A model generated the notes under the pieces. That model saw nothing but the letters and a program-made list of their open reading frames with translations, did no database searches and had not been told where the DNA came from. This document shows positions 47,414 through 64,000 of a DNA stretch of 64,000 nt, piece after piece. This stretch comes from Nemopilema nomurai (Eukaryota > Cnidaria > Scyphozoa > Rhizostomeae > Rhizostomatidae): NCBI GenBank assembly GCA_003864495.1, contig PEDN01001352.1, positions 1,240,001-1,304,000 on the forward strand. The letters are read 5' to 3'. The translations under genes and the position numbers were made by a program. The first letter of the stretch is position 1; each line of letters begins with the position of its first letter.

Positions 47414-50400
47414 AAATGTGAGTGTCCCGTTTGACTTTTTAGCTTCTAGCGTACTCCGTTTCAACAGTTCGCAACTCACTATGGACTGGATTGTCGTTGA
47501 CACATCCAGTGGTGAAATTTCTTTTTTACAGATGCAAATTAAATTCACTTTATTCGCCGTTAAAAGCATATTGCTATTGTTTTACGAAGTTGAAGGGTGA
47601 ATTAATTTTGTGTGCAAGGTCCTTTTGTTCTTTACGTGCATTATGCTAAAGCGAGTACCATCTGGTTTTTTGAGGTGCACTTTTATAACTCAAGTCCCTT
47701 TTATCTCAAACAGCAGCTCGCCAGAGGGATTAAAATGGAGCAAGAGTTTCCTTGCATCAGGGTAGTCGTTTACTATTCACTAATAATCGTCCCTTTATCA
47801 CCCTAGTACAGGAATCATGAGTGTTCCCCTAGTGCTACCCCCTTTCCCTCGTAATACGTCTCAATAGGCACTATAGTAATGCGATCAGTTAGTTGCTTTG
47901 AATGGTCATCGACATACTAACTAAAGCTAGCTTTTTTTAACATGTGTCCCTTGACAAGGAGGGCTTATATATTTAACACCAATTCGAAAAATGAACTCCG
48001 TCGTATAATGGATGACGTGTAGTTTCTTAGTCTAATGAAATTTTACTGCAATTTTAAAGTATAAATGAATCAATTAGAGACTACACGGGCTATGAATAAG
48101 AGGTTTTGTTATGAATAAGAGGTTTTTCAGGTAAAGTTTTTGATTGACCCAATCAGAAGTCAGACTTGCGTCACGTGTTAATTTTCTCTCATAGTGTATC
48201 AAGAAATATCGAAATGTTTTATGTTTTGTCTAATAGCCAATCCTTTAATGTTAAGAATGCATTTTAAGACTAAAATGATGCAATTTATGTACGCTTAGCT
48301 TGATAATTATATACATTTTGAGCAAATTCTCGTTTAAATGTGAAATCTTTGCAATGGCATGGAAAACATTCGTGTTTCGATGGAAGATAGCAGTTCGACT
48401 AAAGAGTTCCTCTTAAACGACCAATAAATCTCATATGCACTTTTGACCGACCAGTCTCCAACTTTCAGTTTGGCCAATCGATCTATAAATGTTCAGTCTA
48501 AACTGCTAGGCAATCTTACTGAAGGCACAATCATTTTCGTTAGCAGCGAAATATGACATCGAATAATCTTTGATATTTCTAAGTAATAAGTAATATTTCT
48601 ATCAGCCATCCGCAAGGTTGTTGAGCAAAGGTTGTCGAGTAGAGATGATTTGCGGTTTTCGTCACGCCATTTTCAGTGTATTAATTTTTGCACGATTCCT
48701 GACTTCAAAAATTATTATGTTGCAGAAGATTATTTACAGGAGATGCTATTCTGGTACCTGGACTTTGTTGAATTAGTCTTCAGGTCTATACAAATTAAAC
48801 TATATTAATAATCACACAAATATAGAAATCATTAATTACAGTTGACAATGTTTTTATCTGGTTCGTATTATATGGTGACATGAGTCACAGTTTAGAGCTA
48901 AGATCATTTCGAACCTTGAGAGTCCTGAAACGTTTTCCAAGGTGACTTTTTTTAGAATGTTAGAAAATCACGTAGGAATAGTATGTGTCTGTTGTTGGTT
49001 CTTTGCAGAGAGGGCAAAGGGAAACGAGGCCATGACCTCGCTATGAGTTAATCCCAGCTTGCGCATATTGTCTTGAAGCTAAGAGCTCGTTCAGTTTCGT
49101 TTTTTCGTTGTGCCTTTGTCTATAACTTTTGAATTTGCAAAGCTCCGTATTTACATAACGTTAACCTCGTAGTTATCAATTATGAGTTCGTGCTTGGTAC
49201 ACTAAGTACTATTTGTCGCTGTCACATCCCTGGATTGCTAAGGTGACCTTCTTTCTATACCCTTAATCTTCATCTCAGCCCGTTTCCTCAACGAAGTCTA
49301 TATGGACCGATAACTTGATTACATCTAAATGTTTGCCTTTCTCTCTATTCCGTTACGTTCTCAATGTGTAAGACATTACCCTAATCGTACAAAATTGAAG
49401 CTGTTAATTCCTTGCTAATTTATAAGTTCTCAATCCTCTTCCCTGAATCTCGGGCAGCTCATGAACCCAAATTTCCCCCAGCTTCCTTACCCTTTAACCT
49501 TTTATCACCAATCGTTAAGAAACGGTTGTTCAACCTACGTTGCAGGACCTTTGAGACCAAGAAAATCGGGGGGGGGGGTGTAGGATGTTGGTGGGCCCAA
49601 ACTTTGATATAAAAATGATAAAGAATGAAGCTACAATGGTGAATTTATGAAATGTACAAATTACTATGACCACACCTTAGGCTTTGCTGTACTCGCAAGA
49701 GATTAACACTATTTAGTTGTACTATTGCAATGTTTGTATTTCAGTAACTAAATTTATTCTCAACTCATTTCCAATTAGTAGTATTAGTCTGTTTCGTATT
49801 AGCCGTAGATTAACAGTTGGGTGACTGCCTTCACCAAAAAAAAAAAATTAGTGGCTAGACTTACTTACTTAAAGTTGTAATGTTCTGAGTGTCTTAAAAT
49901 TTGTCCAAGTTATGCTTGTCCTGTTAACAAGGTGTAGGTGATAATCATGATACAAGTGGAGTTGTTTGTCTCGTTGCTTGAAAACTTATTAGCCATGGAC
50001 ATTATTTGGTACTTGGCACAAGTGAATTACAACGGGCAGATGCGACAATGCATTTGCCCTCTAATATTTGGCCTGTTTTGGTACATTAATTACAATATAA
50101 GAATTACCAAGGGAGCTACTCCTTGATGAAATGAGGACAACATTAGCGTGAGGAATTCTCCAAAGAGAAACTCATTTTATAAAGATTTTCTCTCTTAGGA
50201 TTGTTTCAACAAAAATGGTCATAAAATATCTATTTTGCCGTTCCCAATGGTATCGCGATTGCCTGCCTGTTTATTGCCACGCAGTCCCTTCATATAATTT
50301 GTCAAGACGTCGTTGGCAAGGTGTTGATTCTTCGGTTGCAGAGCGGCCTAAGCACAATGTTTTTGTCAGGTAGGCCAACATTTGAGTTGCTTGAAACGCG

Positions 50401-53400
50401 AAGGACAGTGTAGCATTTCGGGCGCCGGGTTTATTTTGAAGGACATTTGTTTCCTGGGGCTATTGCAGTTATCCGCATACCAAATTAAAAGGAATCACCT
50501 TTGCTCTTCTGCCTGTTTGTTAAAAGTTGTCGACTGAATGCATCCGCATATGTTAGCTTGTAACATGCGAGTCTCAAGGTCCTTTTCTCAGCTCTTTGCC
50601 CTATCTAGTCAAAAGAGTGAACCAGGAAGAAAGCTTAAAGTCGAAAGCATATTCGCGATTGATTGCGATGAATGTGGGATATGTTCGACACGTGCGATAG
50701 TCGTAGTGTTTCTAGATGAACCGTTGAGAAAGGTTGAATCTTGTTTTTAAACCTCGAAGGGAAAACAGGCTCTATTTTGTACCTGTTAAACAACCTTTGA
50801 GGAAAAACGGATACACATTCAAACTAGGATACTATTTGTGATTATTAGTTAAAAATGAAAAGTAGAATCTCAATTTTGTAAGTTTTTTGCATTTTCTGTG
50901 CAGTTTTAAAACATGAAAGGAACATAAAGAAAATTTGTCTACTTGCAGTTATGGTGGGAGTGCAGTGGCAATTTACTCGATTCGATTTATTTTGACCTTG
51001 GTAACTTGAATGAAACGGTTTATGGGTCGGGTTTTTGTTCGTTGCTATGGGCGTAGGCTACACTTTTAAACACTTGACACATGTTTTAAAAGGAATATTC
51101 AAAAATACTCTCCGATAGAAATTTACGGAACGATATCAACTAAAGTTCTGCGTTTTCTGAGAAGGGTCCTGCAGCAAAACAGCTAGCCAATTAACTAGAA
51201 GAAGTTTTTACAAATCCACCTCGACGGCATATGCTTGGGCAAGGGACATGACCAAATCCTAAACAGCCACATAAAAAACTTTTTGTTCATGGATAAAATG
51301 TAAGGTTACATTCGTGATCGTGTACTTTGTTAACTAATGGGATTTTCAAGAAAACCATTACAAGTCAAAGCGCCCATTAAACTAATCCGAATAATTTTGA
51401 AATTTAGAGTACTTACCATACTCAAGCATAATATGAACATAGGATTAACATTTTATCTTTTGGCAATGAAATGGGATGATACGATCAAATTTTAATCTAA
51501 ATCATACAAAAACAGCCCGAGACACGACCAAGAGGACAACAGCTTTGTGCCGCTCCTACCTCTTTCAAAGCATCTGCTTTCGAAGGCACTGAAGGGCCGA
51601 TTGCAAGAGGCGGCCTAGCTCTGATACTAGGCCTACCTCGCGGGTTTGCAACACGTGCAACCACACGGTGAACATGCGAGCGAGCACGCGTGTGTCTAAA
51701 CGGGTAGGTCGGTTTAGCTCGACAAAGCAAGCTGAAATGACCATGCAATCGATTAAACATGAATTTAGCTTTGAAAATGGGTTGGGAATGCTTGACACCT
51801 TTCAAAAGTAAGGAAATGAAGAAGATAAAGCCCGTTCTAGCAGTTCGATTGCGGGTTTTTTTGCTTTATTTTGTTTTAATGACGTCATATCTACATTGCA
51901 TCTCGTGACGTTCAAATCGATCGTCACTCCGTTCTGCACTTCGATTTTCTCGGCCTTCTTTCCTGGTTGTTGTGCTGCCTGTTTTATTGCTGTGAAATTA
52001 TTGCCTTACAAACACGCTTGTTTTCGAGGTCATAATGCATTGAATGCAGTGCAAATCATTAACTCTTTCACAAATATTAGTTTTCGGTATATGGTACAAG
52101 AAATGGAACAAAGGGTTTCAAAGAAAGGCAATCAAAATGATTTTATATTGCTTTAGAGATAAAACTCTTTTATCGCTTAAGATCACCAAGCCTATAATTC
52201 AATTATTTATTCATTTTTGAATTAATAGTGTTCTGGTTTGGCATAAACAGGTGCTAGAAAACAACCGAAGTGGTTGATTCAAAACACTTCCTTTTGATCG
52301 GAGCACAACTCTGAAACACAATGATAACCGAAGTAATGAAAAATATTGCGAGACCGAAATAATAGGGGCAACAATTAATCGACTGGGGGATAACTTTACT
52401 TGCAGCCTAAGGGAAGGGGGTGAGGGGATTATAAGCATGACCCCGTGAAGGTAAATTCGAAGCTTGGCATGTTTTGGTCATCTGTGAACCTCCATTAACG
52501 TCAAAGGCGATTTGATTGAACTTATTTTATCATTGTTTTTGCACGAACAAAAAAGGTATTGAGGGGGCTTGTTATTACTGACGTGAATATTGACCTGGTG
52601 TTAAAAGATATTACCTTTGATCCGTTCCTGCCTTAAGCCAGGTCACATAAAGGCAGCTTTACAGTAAGAAGATAATCCCACTTACTGACTTTCATTTTGC
52701 ACAATTATCTGCCTCCCAAGGCGAGTTTAAGCGGGTATTGAGCCACCTATGGTTATTCAAACCATTGCTGTTTATGTCGTCGTGGGAAAGAGAACAGTCT
52801 TTCTCAATACGAGACTGACTTTGATTAATGCCAAGTTTTCATTGATCGAGTGATTATTATTTTGTGGGGGTGAAGGTGGTGGGAGGGGTAGGGCTACCAC
52901 AGGCATTAGACAGCAAAGACAATGTTGAAAATAACATAAACTTTTGATATTGGTTGAAAGACCATTGGTGATTTAAACACATGACCCACGCCACGAACTT
53001 GAAAGAGGCATGGCTAATAAATTGAACTTGAATTAGGTAGCTCGAATCTGCTATATTTTATGACTATATTGGAATCAGTTTCGTCGCAAAATTGGGGGGG
53101 GGGGCATGCCCTGATAAAACTCTCTGTTGTTGAAAAAGTAGTAGATTTTTAGGTTTTCCCTCTAAACATTTGTGTTTTTCTGCTTGGTTGTGTACTAAAT
53201 CGCAATATCTCAGCTTAAAATCGTTGTCATTAAAACAGTAAAAACATCCCCTGAAAAGGTATCAGTTAGCGAAAACTGGTCCCTGTCATCAAATGAAATG
53301 AATACGTACAACTGAAGGATGCGTAGACAACATAAACGAACAGCACTTCCCACTGAATGATACACCCATCAAATAACTATATGTAGCTAATCTGCATAAA

Positions 53401-54241
53401 TACATAAGACTGGTCAGTTCAGTCAGTAATAATACACAAGACTTTTCATGAAATAAATGACAAGAGACAAAAAAGCAATTCAGTGAACAATAAATACATC
53501 ACCAGTGGCAGAGAACGTCAAAAGGGTAGGAAGGGGAGGGGGCAGATTTCTCAGGGACACCTACCGAAGGGAGGGTGCACAAGCATATAAGCTCAAGTAT
53601 GAAATTTGTAAAACATATTTGGATTGCTGCTGGGCCTACTCAGAATATAATTATCGCACAGTTGGCTTCCTAAGCAGCTTCCTCGGACCAATCATTGCTT
53701 TGAAAAGGTCAATAAGGACTCTTATGCTTCCTTCTCCACGGGCCCTAATGTGTTTGTCGCCAGAGGCCCTGAGGTTCATTTGCCCCAGATAACAATGAAA
53801 GAAAGCCTTCAGAGAAGCTTGCAAGCGGCATAAAATGAAATATCGCATTAACAGACAGAAAATACGCTTTACTAGATTCGTCTTTCGCTGTTCGTTCGTC
53901 TATTTTGTTAGGCATATCGTAAAATTAGAGGTAAAGGGTTAATAAACAACTAATTGCAAAAAAGATGCAAACCTCTTTCCATTTGTGTAGGAAATTCCTA
54001 ACGCGCATTGAATACCATACAAATAACATTAGATCGCTTCAAACCTACAAGCATGCTAAGAAATAAGTAGTCTTGATAGTTAAACATGCTCGTCAAACTT
54101 TCAAGAAACGTGTTAATTTTCTTCCTCAACATTTGCTTTCTTACTACAACATAAACATGTACAACCATATACTCTTTTGTCTACAGCAGCCCGGACATTA
54201 GTGTGTTTACCACGGATACCAACTATTTACCAGGCCCCCTG
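47414..54241. other. Intergenic between desaturase and KAT5 3' ends; no gene seen
   Basis: About 6.8 kb between two convergent genes. It holds an 18-bp direct repeat (TTATGAATAAGAGGTTTT) at about 48089-48126, and G-homopolymers at about 49568-49577 and 53094-53104. No conserved peptide or exon was recognised. Confidence 0.45.
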
Positions 54242-62233
<7,992 letters not shown>

Positions 62234-62451
62234 ATTCCGCCTTTCTACTCAATAGTTAACTTCTTGCATTTACTTGATAAAGAATAAACTGTCAAATAGA
62301 CCCTTAAATCGAAACAAGATTCCAAGCTTCGTCACCGAGGTTTCAAGGATACGGGCGACGCCATGTTTTTTACTCCAGCCTCTCTTCTGATCCTAATTTG
62401 ATTTTCAAAGTGAGACTTCAAGGCCTTTCTGCATTTACCATCTTTGCAAAA
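62234..62451. promoter_or_regulatory. Probable bidirectional promoter of KAT5 and TOMM20
   Basis: Only 218 bp separate the divergent start codons, so both 5' UTRs and core promoters must fit here. There is no clear TATA box. GCCATGTT at 62360-62367 matches the YY1 core GCCATNTT, often found at TATA-less housekeeping starts. The surrounding GGGCGACGCC is the most GC-rich part. Confidence 0.65.
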
Positions 62452-62575
62452 ATGACGATGGTGAAACCGATTGGGGTTGTAGCCGGCGTTTGCGGTCTTG
62501 GTTTCCTTGGTTATTGCATTTACTTTGACCATAAAAGAAGAAGTGATCCAGATTTCAAGAAAAAATTAAAAGAAA
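62452..62575 (+). CDS. TOMM20: TOMM20 exon 1
   Basis: It encodes MTMVKP, the signal anchor and RRSDPDFKKKLKE. The donor is AAAGAAA|GTGAGT. Confidence 0.95.
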
Positions 62576-62891
62576 GTGAGTTTACGTTTCATCTCAGATC
62601 CTCAATCCTTTCACTACACGCATCATCCAGAAACGTGTTCTTAAACAGAAACTTTATGCACAGCCCAAGGTTCTGTTCTGTTCTTTTAAGTTAATTCTTG
62701 GCATTTATTTATGTCAAAAATCGATGGAATAAATGGTGATTATTTTCCATGCTCGTAATTTAAACACAGGCTAGTCTAATATTAATATTTCAGAAAAGGA
62801 ATTTTGCATGAATTCTTGTGGTACTAATTTGATTCTGTTTGCAGAAAGGGAAGAGAGAAAGAGAAAAGCAAATGAATCTTCATCACTTGAG
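62452..62891 (+). CDS. TOMM20: TOMM20, mitochondrial outer-membrane import receptor, 5' part (exons 1-2)
   Basis: A subunit of the TOM complex that binds presequences of imported proteins at the outer membrane. Two exons (62452-62575 and 62845-62891, joined in phase 1) encode residues 1-57. Residues 7-24 (IGVVAGVCGLGFLGYCIY) are the N-terminal signal anchor, followed by FDHKRRSDPDFKKKLKE, the conserved TOMM20 signature after the anchor, and a basic linker. The receptor domain (TPR-like, about 90 more residues) is not in the window, so the gene continues past 64000. The ATG at 62452 has A at -3. A second ATG two codons later (62458) would also give a normal protein. Confidence 0.95.
62845..62891 (+). 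CDS. TOMM20: TOMM20 exon 2
   Basis: The acceptor is CTGTTTGCAG|AAAGGG and the donor is CTTGAG|GTAATT. It encodes KREERKRKANESSSLE, the charged linker before the receptor domain. Confidence 0.88.
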
Positions 62892-62934
62892 GTAATTCAC
62901 CTAACAGATGGTCATTTCATTTCATATTTATAAA

Positions 62935-63870
62935 TCTATTTTATGTTCAACACAATACATATTGGAATATAATTAAAATACAGCTGCAACAAAATTAATT
63001 ACACAATACACCACAGAATAAAAAGAAAATATTTGAGACAGAATATAAGATAGACTGATGAAGGAGGAGCTCTCTAAATAGACAAACTAATCAAGAGAGA
63101 GCCCCTAGTCAAAGGAAATGTTGAGGAATTATACATATTATTTAAAATGACAACAAATATTAACATACATCAATATGATATAGATAAACATAAATGGTAA
63201 ATATATATGAGTCAGATTAGCCTCATGAAATTTGTTAGTTCATCATAAGAGTCAGTAAAGTATTCTTTTGATTTAGATAAAATGACAGTAATTGAATCAG
63301 AAACATATAGAGACAAAGTATTGTAATACTATTTTGAGGCTGTAAAGAGTTGCTCCTTTCAAGGAAATGAAAAGATCGCCTTTGGTGGCCTGATGAGTTT
63401 CAAATTTATGAAAAAAGGGTCAGGCTTGAAAAAGTTACAAAAATAGACTGGCAAGAGCTTATTTATAGCTTAATAAACAAATGTTAGAACATTTAAACGT
63501 AATAAGTCTTCAAGTTTCACTAGTTTTAATGAATGAATTAAAAGTGCTGATGGGGCTGTAGGTAGCTTAAATTTTATTCATCTTAGGATATTCTTTTGCA
63601 GTAGAAGTAGTGGAGTAAGGTAGTTGTTGACTGTAAGACCCCATACAATAATTTCTTAATTGAGAAATGACGAAAAAATTGAATTATAGAGGCATACAAG
63701 AGTTTGTAAAGGAATTCAGTGCTATAGTTTGAAAAAAGTCCAGTGGCTCTGCATGTGTGGTATTTCCAGGAAAGGTGCCCATCAACAAGAACACCTAAGA
63801 ACCTAACATATATACTTAGTCCTTTTTTTGCCAAATTTAAGAGCGATCCAATGAATCCTGTGCCTTCCTA
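62935..63870 (-). mobile_element. Decayed non-LTR retrotransposon (LINE, CR1/L2-like) 3' end in TOMM20 intron 2
   Basis: The minus strand carries the C-terminal part of a LINE reverse transcriptase in several frames. At about 63800-63745 VRFLGVLVDGHLSWKYHT matches the FLGV-D-LSW-H motif. At about 63650-63590 the frame IIVWGLTVNNYLTPLLLLQK matches the Y-WG-T-L-LLQK motif. FFHKFETHQATKGDLF at about 63415-63370 resembles the conserved tail region. Frameshifts and stops separate these pieces, so it is dead. The hairpin-forming GGAGCTCTCT / AGAGAGAGCCCC pair near 63065-63105 and the AT-rich run beyond may be its 3' UTR. Confidence 0.7.
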
Positions 63871-64000
63871 AAGCAAATTGATTTTATTTTATGCAGATCC
63901 AATAGCAAGGCTTGAAACTTATTTCACTTATGAATGTCTTTCCAACATGTCCCAGCCATAATTTTGTTGCCTTGTGCATGCAATTGCGATCTTGTTTCTG
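63871..64000. other. TOMM20: TOMM20 intron 2, right edge
   Basis: This is probably the upstream continuation of the LINE remnant. No TOMM20 exon 3 was found before the window ends. Confidence 0.4.

Noticed and set aside
62332..62532. Minus-strand 66-codon frame overlapping TOMM20 exon 1
   Set aside because: It is the antisense shadow of the TOMM20 exon, and the KAT5 first exon with correct phase lies elsewhere.

Overview
This window is nuclear DNA of an animal, most likely a cnidarian and probably an anthozoan (coral or sea anemone). That assignment is inference. It rests on spliced metazoan genes with GT-AG introns, an NK-type homeobox gene with a TN motif, a KAT5 acetyltransferase, a TOMM20 gene, a large AT-rich non-coding fraction, and many short inverted-repeat transposons. 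No bacterial operon, CRISPR array or viral genome is visible.

Four protein-coding genes could be assembled exon by exon with matching splice phases. (1) An NK2/NK3-type homeobox gene lies on the minus strand at 22476-20381 in three exons and encodes 203 aa. (2) A cytochrome-b5 fusion front-end desaturase lies on the plus strand at 40544-47413 in four exons and encodes 457 aa. It most resembles the delta-8 sphingolipid desaturase group. (3) KAT5/Tip60, a MYST histone acetyltransferase, lies on the minus strand at 62233-54242 in ten exons and encodes 458 aa. (4) The 5' part of TOMM20, the mitochondrial import receptor, lies on the plus strand from 62452 and runs off the right edge. KAT5 and TOMM20 are head to head with about 218 bp between their start codons, so they probably share a bidirectional promoter. 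A weaker candidate is an unrecognised 113-aa basic, serine-rich reading frame on the minus strand at 10358-10017.

The rest is repeat-rich intergenic or intronic DNA. From 0 to 20 kb there is a decayed reading frame (1.1-1.7 kb), a 97-bp higher-order minisatellite (2.0-3.1 kb), a TTAA-flanked MITE (4.1 kb), a gag-like coiled-coil remnant (4.8-5.2 kb), simple repeats (7.9, 9.7, 12.3, 12.6 and 16.85 kb) and a MITE at 15.3 kb. From 23 to 40 kb there are no recognisable genes, but there is a transposon whose terminal repeat has expanded into a 16-bp minisatellite (26.6-27.4 kb), a TA-flanked MITE (33.7-34.1 kb) and one copy of a MITE family that recurs in KAT5 intron 1. The desaturase locus holds several copies of a hAT-like element, upstream and in intron 2, beside a CCATGG-rich element. 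TOMM20 intron 2 holds a decayed LINE reverse transcriptase.

The genes do not form a pathway: they are a developmental regulator, a lipid enzyme, a chromatin enzyme and a mitochondrial receptor. I found no convincing new multi-gene system. The most unusual sequence signals are the two structured minisatellites and the non-consensus homeodomain residues.
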